Shown: piece after piece, positions 35,219 to 43,204 of the stretch | Layout of the letters: every line of letters begins with the position of its first letter | Position numbering within the stretch: the first letter of the stretch is position 1 | Source: Aquitalea denitrificans | GTDB taxonomy: Bacteria; Pseudomonadota; Gammaproteobacteria; Burkholderiales; Chromobacteriaceae | DNA length: 64,000 nucleotides | Assembly: GCF_009856625.1 (NCBI RefSeq) | Contig: NZ_CP047241.1 | Location: 1,922,001-1,986,000 of the forward strand | Reading direction: 5' to 3' | The notes under the pieces: model-generated | Databases searched by the model: none | What the model saw: the letters and a program-made list of their open reading frames with translations, nothing else | What the model was told of the DNA's origin: nothing | Made by a program: the position numbers and the translations under genes

Positions 35219-35233
35219 TTAGCCTCAGGCTAA
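35219..35233. promoter_or_regulatory. LysR-type T-N11-A box upstream of mdcA
   Basis: TTAGCC and GGCTAA are perfect arms around TCA. The inner TAGCCTCAGGCTA fits the LysR consensus T-N11-A. It overlaps the mdcR stop and stands 82 bases before the mdcA start, a good position for activation of the mdc operon by MdcR. Confidence 0.55.
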
Positions 35234-36147
35234 TGGTGCGCGCTGGCACGGGCCAGCATGCGGGCTTCTGCCACCAGTGCCAGCAGGTTGGGGTCCCGTT
35301 CGCGGTAATCGTGAAACAGCAGTTTGATGTGCTGTGTGCTGCGCCAGGCGGGCAGTAGCGGGGTGAAGCGGATGCGCTCGGCCAGCAGGGGGCGAACCCG
35401 GCCAGGCAGCAGGCTGTAACCAATCCCGCCAGCTACCAGGTTCATCAGCGAAAAGATGTCGCCCACCCGCATCACCACCCGTGGTTCAAAGCCCGCACGC
35501 TGGCATAGCTGGTAAAAATGCAGACTGGTAGCAAAGCCGTCGTGAAGGGTGACAAAGCGTTGTTCGCGCAGGGAAGTCGGATCGAGTGGCGCGGCCCCTG
35601 GGGCTGGCAGGCTGGCGGCGCTGGCGATGAACAGTTCGTCCTGGTACAGCGGCAGGCTTTGCGTGCCGGCGGGCTGGGCATCATCCGGCATGGCAATCAG
35701 CAGGGCATCTACGGTGTGTTGCTGCAACTGGCTCAGCAATTCCCGGCTGGAACCCAGCTGCAGCTCGATATCCAGCTCCGGACGACGCAGCTTGATACCC
35801 ATGATCAGGCGTGGAATGGTTTCGCTGGTGAGAGAGTAAATGGCACCTATCCTGAGTTTTCTGGTGGCCACGCCTGCCTGTTCCCGGGTGTGTCGAATGC
35901 CTTCCTCCAGCTTGTTCAGCACTTCGCTGGCAGTTTCGGCCAGTGATAGCGTGGCTGGTAGCGGGGTGAGGTTGCGGCCTTGCGGGCGGAACAGCGGGCA
36001 GCCTATGGCATTTTCCAGCGAGTGCAGGGCGCGGTGCACACTCACCGTACTGAGCCCGGTACATTCGGCAGTGCGCGCCAGATTGCCCGCGGTAACAAAG
36101 GCAGTCAGCACCTTCAGTTTCTTGAGTGTGATTTCATCATTGGTCAT
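35230..36147 (-). CDS. mdcR: LysR-family regulator of malonate utilisation
   Basis: This 305-residue LysR-type protein has an N-terminal winged helix (TLKKLKVLTAFVTAGNLART, then LSTVSVHRALHSLENAIG) and a substrate-binding-type effector domain from about residue 90. It stands directly upstream of mdcA on the same strand, as MdcR does in other mdc clusters, and would activate the operon with malonate. MTNDEITLKK at 36147 is the chosen start. A strong hairpin lies about 140 bases upstream of the start in its leader. Confidence 0.88.
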   Translation of the reverse strand: MTNDEITLKKLKVLTAFVTAGNLARTAECTGLSTVSVHRALHSLENAIGCPLFRPQGRNLTPLPATLSLAETASEVLNKLEEGIRHTREQAGVATRKLRIGAIYSLTSETIPRLIMGIKLRRPELDIELQLGSSRELLSQLQQHTVDALLIAMPDDAQPAGTQSLPLYQDELFIASAASLPAPGAAPLDPTSLREQRFVTLHDGFATSLHFYQLCQRAGFEPRVVMRVGDIFSLMNLVAGGIGYSLLPGRVRPLLAERIRFTPLLPAWRSTQHIKLLFHDYRERDPNLLALVAEARMLARASAHH

Positions 36148-36608
36148 GGTGTTTGGCCTGCTTGCTGCGATGAGGGGGGAGCCGAAGCAAGACTGCCAGA
36201 TGGCGGAAGGGGGTGGCCAGTGCTCACGGTAAGGTGGCAAGGACGGCTGTGCTGCAGTGTGGAGATGGCTGACCGGAGGCAGAATAAAAATTGCCCACCC
36301 GGCAAGGGGTGGGCACAAGTTCCATAGGGATGGAGGAGGATTAACGCAGGCAGTATCCCGGTGGGCAAAAACCACGTCCAGTGCGACTTGGGTAGAGTTT
36401 GTGCCATATCAATACCGGCATGTCACATCGGCAGCCGCTGGCGGGCTGTGATGGATTTATGCAGTCGATATCAGATAAATGCATACCGATTTGAAGATTG
36501 ATGATTTTCCTCGGCTCCATGGCAGCGCTACAGTGCAGTCTGGGTCGGCGCTGCCGATGTGTCCTTGTCACTTGCTTGTTGTATTGCCTGCCGCTGGTCA
36601 GGTTTGCT
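36148..36608. other. Divergent intergenic region between mdcR and the EAL-like gene
   Basis: This region of about 460 bases carries a minus-strand hairpin with a T-run (36283-36314) facing mdcR. A second GCCCACC segment upstream could compete for pairing with it. A 40-codon minus-strand frame over the hairpin (MAQTLPKSHWTWFLPTG...) has no ribosome site and is not called. Nothing else is evident. Confidence 0.5.
36283..36314 (-). terminator. Terminator-like hairpin in the mdcR leader
   Basis: On the minus strand GCCCACCC and GGGTGGGC pair around CTTGCC and are followed by AATTTTTATT. No supported gene ends upstream of it on this strand, so it either ends a lost or cryptic transcript or acts as an attenuator for mdcR. 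Confidence 0.6.
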
Positions 36609-37196
36609 ATGAATTCATTGCTTGCCCGTTTTTTACAGCAGGTGCATCCGGCCTATTTCATGGAATTTCCGCTGTGGAGCACTGCTGCAGGGGAAATCGA
36701 GGGTGAATTCCTCAAGGTGCGGCTGGCCAGCCGTTTTGTGCCGGTGGCGGATGAAACGGGCCAGGCGCTAGGCATGCTGGCGCAGCTGCACGCTATTGCG
36801 CCGGGCGGAGAACCGATAGGCGGTGAAGTGCTGACGCGGCTGACCGGGGTGAGTGAAACCCCCGTGGTGCTGGACCGCTTTATCCGTTGCCTGCATCTGC
36901 TTAACTTCCTGCAAGGCCCGTATGTGGGAAATGGTTTGTTGCTGCCGGTATCTGCTGCCCTGCTGGTGCGGGTGAGCCAGGATCACGGACGGGTGTTCCG
37001 CCAGATTGTCGATCAGCTGCTGCTACCATCTCCACGCATAGGCTTTGTGCTGCCGCTAGCGATGAGTTCTGCGGCAGAAGCCGTGGGCCAGTTGCAGCAA
37101 AGCTATGCCCGCTATGGCTTCGAGACCTATCTTGCCCTGCAGGCAGAGGCAGGTGACCGTTGCATGAGGCTCCGCCCGGTACTGCGTTCTGTGTGA
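36609..37196 (+). CDS. Degenerate EAL-domain-like protein
   Basis: This protein of about 195 residues shows the order of EAL-domain segments without the catalytic residues: RFVPVADETGQALGMLAQLH replaces the EAL start, then LDRFIRCLHLLNFL, HGRVFRQIVDQLL and YARYGFETYLAL. The metal ligands for c-di-GMP hydrolysis are not seen, and the domain ends early. It could be a c-di-GMP-binding or protein-interaction remnant, or unrelated. The start at 36609 is chosen because the frame upstream (from 36498) looks non-coding. Confidence 0.5.
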   Translation: MNSLLARFLQQVHPAYFMEFPLWSTAAGEIEGEFLKVRLASRFVPVADETGQALGMLAQLHAIAPGGEPIGGEVLTRLTGVSETPVVLDRFIRCLHLLNFLQGPYVGNGLLLPVSAALLVRVSQDHGRVFRQIVDQLLLPSPRIGFVLPLAMSSAAEAVGQLQQSYARYGFETYLALQAEAGDRCMRLRPVLRSV

Positions 37197-37329
37197 TTTT
37201 CCCGGCATTTCCAGCAGGCCGGCTGGTCTGGATGGGTGTTGAGCCTGCAGTCATGGCTGCATCGGGGTATACTACCCGGCTGCGTTCGCGTCATTTCGAC
37301 ATGACAAGCCATGGTAACGGGAAGTGAAG

Positions 37330-37596
37330 ATGACTGAAGATCAAATCAAATGTTGCTGGTGTGACGAGGTATCCAGCCGGGATCAACTGACAGGGCCGGC
37401 GGGCAATCTGTGTCCGCACTGTGAGGAACCGGTACTGCCGTCAACGTTTGGTGAGTTGGAACTGGGCCAGGATTTTGCCTGCAGCCTGGGTGGTTCATGG
37501 AAGAAAATTTCTGACAGCAAGGCTGAAATGCACGATGCGGCTCCGTCCGACAAGCCTTGCGAGTTCAAGCCGGCAGAAGTGGTTTACCCCTTCTGA
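37330..37596 (+). CDS. Small zinc-ribbon-like protein, hypothetical
   Basis: This 88-residue protein has CCWCDEVSSRD and LCPHCEEP, a CxxC pair set that should bind one zinc (about residues 8-35), followed by an acidic C-terminal part. I do not recognise a named family. ATG 37330 follows GGGAAG. It lies alone between the EAL-like gene and a terminator. Confidence 0.7.
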   Translation: MTEDQIKCCWCDEVSSRDQLTGPAGNLCPHCEEPVLPSTFGELELGQDFACSLGGSWKKISDSKAEMHDAAPSDKPCEFKPAEVVYPF

Positions 37597-37637
37597 TGCC
37601 GGCATGGGGCGGCCGATACAGCCTGCCTGATATGCAG

Positions 37638-37666
37638 CCGCCGCCAGCTTTCTGGTGGCGGTTTTT
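37638..37666 (+). terminator. Rho-independent terminator
   Basis: CCGCCGCCAG pairs with CTGGTGGCGG around CTTT, followed by TTTTT. It ends the zinc-ribbon gene transcript and faces the convergent gene at 37684. Confidence 0.85.
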
Positions 37667-37683
37667 CTTTGTCCACAGCGTTT

Positions 37684-38142
37684 TCAGCTGGCGGCGCGCT
37701 CCAGTGTGATGGCTGCAATATCCAGATGGTGCATCAGCTCACGCAGAATCAGCAGGCTGCCGACAAAATCCGCTGCATCCGGCAGGCCGGCAGCCGAACC
37801 ACCTTCCACCGCATTGGCCAGGCGCGAAAACAGGCTTTCCACGCTATGTCGCCCAAGCTGGCTGCCAGGCTGTAATGGCAGGCCGCATTGTGTGGCGATC
37901 TGGTAAAGGGCCGGGTCGCTGCCACTGATGGTGTTAAGCGCCAGGGACTGAGGCCAGCAGGTGCTGATGGCATCTTCCACCTGCATGATAGCCATCTCCA
38001 GCGCTGCCGGACTGGGGAGACGCTGTGGGCCTGCGGCTAGTACCGATTGCCAGCCGATCGGCATGCTGCTTGGCTGCTGTGCCGGGTGTGCCTGCTCCAG
38101 GCTGGTGTGTCCGGCACCGATATGCAGATGAAGATGGCTCAT
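37684..38142 (-). CDS. Hypothetical protein
   Basis: This 152-residue protein starts MSHLHLHIGAGHTSLEQAH and has no motif I can name. The C-terminal third is helical (DAADFVGSLLILRELMHHLD). Codon use matches the surrounding genes, which supports real coding. The signal-peptide gene at 38162 ends 19 nt upstream of its start on the same strand, so the two may be co-transcribed. Confidence 0.6.
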   Translation of the reverse strand: MSHLHLHIGAGHTSLEQAHPAQQPSSMPIGWQSVLAAGPQRLPSPAALEMAIMQVEDAISTCWPQSLALNTISGSDPALYQIATQCGLPLQPGSQLGRHSVESLFSRLANAVEGGSAAGLPDAADFVGSLLILRELMHHLDIAAITLERAAS

Positions 38143-38161
38143 GCTGTGTGGCCTCGCTGTG

Positions 38162-38401
38162 TCAGTGATTGATGCCGGCGTTGTGCTGGTTTTTCTGCAG
38201 CAGCGCAGCCTGCCAGGCCGCATTGTCGCGAGCAATTTCAGCCTGCCGTTCTGCGGGGAGGCGGGCATCGGCTGCCTTGATGGCCGCTTGTTCCGCCTGC
38301 CAGGCGCTGATGTCGTTGGCGCTGGGGTAGTTGCTGTGGTGTGCGGCCAGAGCGGCGGTGCTGAAGCTCAGGGTCAGCAGGGCGAGGGCGAGGTGTTTCA
38401 T
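38162..38401 (-). CDS. Small secreted protein, hypothetical
   Basis: This 79-residue protein has a clear signal peptide (MKHLALALLTLSFSTAALA, cleaved before AHHSNY). The mature part of about 60 residues is helical and rich in Ala and Gln, without cysteines. AAGGATG precedes ATG 38401, which is preferred over 38410. The function is unknown. Confidence 0.7.
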   Translation of the reverse strand: MKHLALALLTLSFSTAALAAHHSNYPSANDISAWQAEQAAIKAADARLPAERQAEIARDNAAWQAALLQKNQHNAGINH

Positions 38402-38584
38402 GGTCTGCATCCTTGTCGGGTTTGCGCTGTCAGTCAGCGGATGGATGCAGTGTATTGATTACCCTTTGTGTGATAAATATCAGTATGTTCAAGATATTGT
38501 TTCTCATTGGTGTTTAATTGCGCGAAAGAAAACCCGCATTGGCCGGAGGCAGCATGCGGGTTGCGGCGTTTGGCTGCTTCTGGC

Positions 38585-39232
38585 TTACAGGTGCTGCAGC
38601 AATTCCAGCGGATGATTGATGCTGATGTCGGCACCCCATTGCTCCGGCTGGTCCTGCGCCGAGATGTACCCCCAGTTGGCCAGTACGGTTTTCATGCCCA
38701 CCACGCGGCCGGCCTGGATGTCGCGTTCGGCGTCGCCCACATACAGGCAGTGCTCTGGTGCAATGCCGATCTGGCTGGCCGCATGCAGCATGGGTGCCGG
38801 GTCCGGCTTGGGTACACCCACGGTATCGCCGCTGACGGTGACCGCCGGTCGGCTGGCAAAGGGCAGGGCAGGCACCAGCCGGTCGGTAAAACGCATAGGC
38901 TTGTTGGTGATGATGCCCCAGGTCAGCCCCTTGGCCGTAATGCCTTCCAGCATGTTGTTGATGCCGTCGAACAGCACGGTTTCATCGGCAAAGCTGTGCT
39001 CGTAGTGGTCGAGAAAACGCAGCCGGTATTCTTCGAAACGCGGATGCTGGCGATCAATGCCAAAGCCCAGGCTCACCAGCCCGCGTGCGCCATGGCTGGC
39101 AATCGGGCGGATGGCGGAATAGGGCTGCGGCGGCAGGCCTTCTTCGGCCAGCAGACGGTTGAGGGCGGCGCCCAGGTCGCGGGCGGTGTCGGCCAGGGTG
39201 CCGTCCAGATCGAACAATACGGCTTGAATCAT
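38585..39232 (-). CDS. gph: Phosphoglycolate phosphatase, HAD superfamily
   Basis: This 215-residue HAD hydrolase has the nucleophile motif AVLFDLDGTLADTA, TNKP as motif II, the lysine in VGVPKPDPAPM and the acidic motif YVGDAERDIQAG. It dephosphorylates 2-phosphoglycolate formed in DNA repair; other small phosphate esters are possible. The start MIQAVLFDLDG at 39232 is the family-typical one. Confidence 0.88.
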   Translation of the reverse strand: MIQAVLFDLDGTLADTARDLGAALNRLLAEEGLPPQPYSAIRPIASHGARGLVSLGFGIDRQHPRFEEYRLRFLDHYEHSFADETVLFDGINNMLEGITAKGLTWGIITNKPMRFTDRLVPALPFASRPAVTVSGDTVGVPKPDPAPMLHAASQIGIAPEHCLYVGDAERDIQAGRVVGMKTVLANWGYISAQDQPEQWGADISINHPLELLQHL

Positions 39233-39286
39233 GTGCAATGCCTGTAGCAAGAGTCTGCTGCCGGCTGGGTGCGCCGGCAGGCAGGG

Positions 39287-40816
39287 TTAGCGGATGGTCT
39301 TGCCCAGGAACAGCTTGTAGGCCGGGTTGTCGGTTTCTTCCACATAGGGGTAGGCCAGACCATCCAGGAAACGCTGGAACTCGGCATTATCGCTGGATGG
39401 CACCTGAATGCCTACCAGTACGCGGCCGTAGTCGGCACCGTGGTTGCGGTAGTGGAACAGGCTGATGTTCCAGTTGGTCTGCATGCCTTCCAGGAAGCGC
39501 ATCAGCGCACCCGGACGTTCCGGGAATTCAAAGCGCAGCACGCGCTCGTCCTTCAGCTGCGGGGCATGGCCGCCCACCAGATGGCGGATGTGCAGCTTGG
39601 CCAGCTCGTTGTCGGTCAGGTCCAGCCCATCCAGATTGCTGGCCTTGAGTTCGTTGATGATGCGCTCCGAATCCTGCTTGCCGCTGATCTGCACCCCGAC
39701 AAACACATGGGCGGTGCCGGGGTCGGCAAAGCGGTAGTTGAATTCGGTGATGTTGCGGTTGCCAATCACCGCACAGAACTGTTTGAAGCTGCCCGGTTTT
39801 TCCGGAATGGTGACGGCAATGATGGCTTCGCGGCGCTCGCCCAGCTCGGAGCGTTCCGAGACGTGACGCAGGCGGTCGAAGTTCATGTTGGCGCCGCAGT
39901 TGATGGCCACCAGCGTCTGGCCGGTACAGCCTTCGCGCTCGATATAGGCCTTGGCAGCTGCCACGGCCAGTGCACCGGCTGGCTCCACGATGGAGCGGGT
40001 GTCTTCGAAGATGTCCTTGATGGCGGCGCACATGGCGTCGGAATCCACCAGCATGATTTCGTCCAGCAGCTCGCGGCAGATGCGGAAGGTTTCCTCGCCC
40101 ACCAGCTTCACTGCCACTCCATCGGCAAACAGGCCCACGTCTTTCAGTTCTACGCGCTCGCCTTTTTCGATGGACTGCTTCATGGCGTCCGAATCCACCG
40201 GCTGCACGCCGATGATCTTGATTTCCGGTTTCAGGCGCTTGATGAAGCTGGCCACGCCAGCAGCCAGACCGCCGCCGCCAATGGCGACGAACACGGCATC
40301 GATATGGCCGGGGTGCTGGCGCAGGATTTCCATGCCGATGGTGCCCTGGCCGGCAATCACGTCCGGGTCGTCAAACGGCGGGATATAGGTTTTGCCGGTT
40401 TCGGCCACCAGTTTCATTGCATGTTTGTAAGCGTCGCTGAACGATTCGCCATGCAAGACCACCTTGCCGCCACGGCTGGTGACGCCGTCAATCTTCACCT
40501 GCGGGGTGGTCACCGGCATCACGATGATGGCTTCACAGCCGATTTTCTTGGCCGACAGTGCCACGCCCTGGGCATGGTTGCCGGCGCTGGCGGTAATCAC
40601 GCCGTTGGCCAGTTGCTCCGGTGTCAGCTTGGCCATCTTGTTATAGGCGCCACGCAGTTTGAACGAGAACACCGGTTGCAGGTCTTCGCGCTTCAGCAAA
40701 ATGGTGTTGCCGGTACGGCGGCTGAGGTTGTTGGCGGTTTCCAGCGGGGTTTCCACTGCGACGTCATAGACGCGGGAGGTGAGGATGCGCTCCAGATAGT
40801 CTTGCTTGTCTTGCAT
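39287..40816 (-). CDS. ilvA: Threonine ammonia-lyase, biosynthetic
   Basis: This 509-residue PLP enzyme converts threonine to 2-oxobutanoate, the first step to isoleucine. The PLP lysine is in PVFSFKLRGAYNKM and SAGNHAQGVALSA follows. VAIGGGGLAAG binds the phosphate of PLP. The C-terminal third (from about residue 335) has the two ACT-like regulatory domains that mediate isoleucine feedback, so this is the biosynthetic rather than the short catabolic form. Confidence 0.95.
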   Translation of the reverse strand: MQDKQDYLERILTSRVYDVAVETPLETANNLSRRTGNTILLKREDLQPVFSFKLRGAYNKMAKLTPEQLANGVITASAGNHAQGVALSAKKIGCEAIIVMPVTTPQVKIDGVTSRGGKVVLHGESFSDAYKHAMKLVAETGKTYIPPFDDPDVIAGQGTIGMEILRQHPGHIDAVFVAIGGGGLAAGVASFIKRLKPEIKIIGVQPVDSDAMKQSIEKGERVELKDVGLFADGVAVKLVGEETFRICRELLDEIMLVDSDAMCAAIKDIFEDTRSIVEPAGALAVAAAKAYIEREGCTGQTLVAINCGANMNFDRLRHVSERSELGERREAIIAVTIPEKPGSFKQFCAVIGNRNITEFNYRFADPGTAHVFVGVQISGKQDSERIINELKASNLDGLDLTDNELAKLHIRHLVGGHAPQLKDERVLRFEFPERPGALMRFLEGMQTNWNISLFHYRNHGADYGRVLVGIQVPSSDNAEFQRFLDGLAYPYVEETDNPAYKLFLGKTIR

Positions 40817-41039
40817 GGTGATGCCGATGTCCTTGTCGTTCTTTCTTATTGAACTGTCAGAGTAGCAGGAACTCCAAGCCGCCGGGAAGCCGTGTTGCCA
40901 TTTTCATGCTGCATTGCCGCAATCAACCGTCTGCCATCCGCAGATTGCTGCAAAAATCGGCCATTTACGGTCAACGCAGCGGCGTGGACGTGTATAATCA
41001 GCGGCTATTGTTTGTACCCCTCACCCGTTGTCGATCCTA

Positions 41040-42188
41040 ATGAAAACCACCATCACCCGAATTCTGCTGGCCGCCAGCCTGGCCATGCCTGTTGCTGCGT
41101 CTGCTGCCGCTGCCTTTGTTCCGCCGGTGCCGGAAATTGCCGGCAAGGCGTTTTATCTTGTCGATTTCAACAGTGGCCAGGTGCTGGCCGCACAGGATCC
41201 GGATGCCCGCGTCGAGCCGGCCTCGCTGACCAAGCTGATGACGGCCTACCTTACCTTCAAGGCGGTGAAGGAAAAGCGCCTGTCGCTGGATCAGATGCTG
41301 ACCGTATCCAGCCGTGGCTGGAAAACCGATGGTTCGCGCATGTTCCTGGACCCGAAAGTGCCGGTCAAGGTGGATGACCTGATCAAGGGTATGATCGTGC
41401 AGTCCGGCAACGATGCCTGCGTGACGCTGGCCGAAGCGATTGCCGGCAGCGAAGACGTGTTTGCCCAGGTGATGACCCAGCAGGCACAGAAGCTGGGCAT
41501 GAAGAACACCCAGTTCCGCAATGCCACCGGCCTGCCGCATGCCGATCACTACACCACGGTGCATGATCTGGCGATTCTGTCCGCCGCGCTGATTCGTGAC
41601 TTCCCGGAGTTCTACCCCACCTACTCCATCAAGTCCTATACCTATAACAAAATTACCCAGCCCAACCGTAACCTGCTGCTGTACCGCGATCCCAATGTGG
41701 ACGGTATGAAAACTGGTTACACCGATACCGCCGGCTACAATATGATCACCTCCAGCCATCGTGATGGTCGCCGGGTGATTTCGGTGGTTGTGGGTACTGC
41801 CAGTCCGGAAGCGCGCGCCAACGAGAGCGCCAAATTGCTCAACTACGGCTTGCAGTTTTTCGATACGCCCAAACTTTACTCGGCAGCCAAACCGGTTTCC
41901 GAAGTGCCGGTGTACAAAGGCGCAGCCAAATCCGTGTCAGTGGGCTTTGGTCAGGATGTTTTCGCCACCGTGGCCAAGGGGCAGGCTGCACAGCTGAAGG
42001 CTGATCTGTCCACCGTGCAGCCGCTGATCGCACCGATCAAGGCAGGTCAGACGGTGGGCAAGCTGGTGGTAAGCCTGGATGGCAAGCCGCTGCTGGAACG
42101 CCCGGTGGTTGCGTTGCAGGCGGTGGAAGAAGGTGGTTTCTTCAGCCGCCTGTGGGATAGCATCAAGCTGATGCTGGGCTGGAAGTAA
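41040..42188 (+). CDS. dacC: D-alanyl-D-alanine carboxypeptidase (PBP5/6 family)
   Basis: This 382-residue low-molecular-weight PBP has a signal peptide (ILLAASLAMPVAASAAAA), the SxxK motif in PASLTKLM, SGN in VQSGNDAC, and KTG in DGMKTGYTD. The C-terminal amphipathic helix (FFSRLWDSIKLMLGWK) anchors it to the inner membrane. It trims the terminal D-Ala from peptidoglycan. A TATAAT box at 40993-40998 lies 42 bases before the ATG. The paralogue symbol (dacA or dacC) is a choice of convenience. Confidence 0.92.
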   Translation: MKTTITRILLAASLAMPVAASAAAAFVPPVPEIAGKAFYLVDFNSGQVLAAQDPDARVEPASLTKLMTAYLTFKAVKEKRLSLDQMLTVSSRGWKTDGSRMFLDPKVPVKVDDLIKGMIVQSGNDACVTLAEAIAGSEDVFAQVMTQQAQKLGMKNTQFRNATGLPHADHYTTVHDLAILSAALIRDFPEFYPTYSIKSYTYNKITQPNRNLLLYRDPNVDGMKTGYTDTAGYNMITSSHRDGRRVISVVVGTASPEARANESAKLLNYGLQFFDTPKLYSAAKPVSEVPVYKGAAKSVSVGFGQDVFATVAKGQAAQLKADLSTVQPLIAPIKAGQTVGKLVVSLDGKPLLERPVVALQAVEEGGFFSRLWDSIKLMLGWK

Positions 42189-42281
42189 ACCGGCTTTTGA
42201 TTGACGCCCCGCCAGCCGGGGCCCGGCAATGGCCTGCATCGGGTGATGCGGGCCTTTTGCCTTTGCAGAATCGAGTTGAAC

Positions 42282-42560
42282 ATGGCTGAAAACAGCACTG
42301 AAAAACAGGAAATCATTGAGTTTCCCTGTCGCTTCCCCCTGAAAGTGATGGGCGAGCGTCACGACGAATTTGTCCTCACCATGACCGAAGTGGTGCGTGT
42401 GCACGCGCCGGACCTGGCCGAGCATGATGTCACCCTGCGGGAAAGCTCGGGTGGACGTTTCTACGCGCTGACCATTACCGTGAATGCCACCTCGCGCCAG
42501 CAGCTGGATAATATCTACCTGTCGCTCACTGGCCACCCCATGGTCAAGATGGTGCTTTAA
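42282..42560 (+). CDS. ybeD: DUF493 family protein YbeD
   Basis: This 92-residue protein has IEFPCRFPLKVMG, GGRFYALTITVNATSRQQLDNIY and GHPMVKMVL, the YbeD pattern. It is conserved next to lipB in many proteobacteria, and its role is not settled. ATG 42282 is preferred over the long upstream frame. lipB follows after 20 nt. Confidence 0.92.
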   Translation: MAENSTEKQEIIEFPCRFPLKVMGERHDEFVLTMTEVVRVHAPDLAEHDVTLRESSGGRFYALTITVNATSRQQLDNIYLSLTGHPMVKMVL

Positions 42561-42580
42561 ACCAACGTGGAGCCAAGCGC

Positions 42581-43204
42581 GTGCAGCGTCTGATCAAGCA
42601 TTTGGGCCTGGTGGACTACGAACCCACCTGGCGGGCCATGCAGGCCTTTACCGATACCCGCACGGCCGAAACGCCGGATGAGCTGTGGGTGGTGGAGCAC
42701 CATCCGGTATACACCCAGGGTCTGGCCGGCAAGCCGGAGCATCTGTTGCGCCTGACCGACATCCCGGTGGTAAAGACCGACCGGGGTGGCCAGGTTACCT
42801 ATCATGGCCCCGGCCAACTGGTGGTGTATCTGCTGATTGACTTCAAGCGCATGCACATTGGCGTGCGCGAACTGGTGCGTCGCATCGAGCAGGCGGTTAT
42901 CGACATGCTGGCCGGGCAGGGCATTACCGCCAATGGCGACGTAAACGCGCCGGGCGTGTATGTGGACGGCGCCAAGATCGCCTCGCTGGGCTTGCGCATC
43001 AAGAATGGCGCGGTGTATCACGGCCTGTCGCTGAATGTGGACATGGACCTGACGCCGTTTGGCTGGATCAATCCCTGTGGTTATGAAGGCCTCAGAGTGA
43101 CGCAAATGAAGGATTTGGGGGTGGATAAAACCCTGGCGCAAGTAGCCGATCTGCTACTGCCCCAGCTGGAAAAACACCTGACCGTGGTGAAGGAGACAGC
43201 ATGA
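42581..43204 (+). CDS. lipB: Octanoyl-[ACP]:protein N-octanoyltransferase
   Basis: This 207-residue enzyme moves octanoyl from ACP to lipoyl domains. VVEHHPVYTQGLAGKPEHLL, RGGQVTYHGPGQLVVYLL, the lysine in GAKIASLGLRIKNG and the catalytic cysteine in INPCGYEGL are all present. It starts with GTG at 42581, preceded by GGAG, and overlaps lipA by 4 nt. Confidence 0.95.
   Translation: MQRLIKHLGLVDYEPTWRAMQAFTDTRTAETPDELWVVEHHPVYTQGLAGKPEHLLRLTDIPVVKTDRGGQVTYHGPGQLVVYLLIDFKRMHIGVRELVRRIEQAVIDMLAGQGITANGDVNAPGVYVDGAKIASLGLRIKNGAVYHGLSLNVDMDLTPFGWINPCGYEGLRVTQMKDLGVDKTLAQVADLLLPQLEKHLTVVKETA

Noticed and set aside
36144..36407. Small minus-strand frame over the mdcR leader hairpin
   Set aside because: No ribosome site and the frame runs into the mdcR start region; it could be a leader peptide, but nothing shows it.
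39269..40852. 527-codon plus-strand frame opposite ilvA
   Set aside because: Antisense shadow of a well-conserved threonine ammonia-lyase.
41037..41759. Minus-strand 240-codon frame opposite the D,D-carboxypeptidase gene
   Set aside because: It is His/Gly-rich shadow sequence; the plus strand has SxxK, SxN and KTG motifs and a signal peptide.
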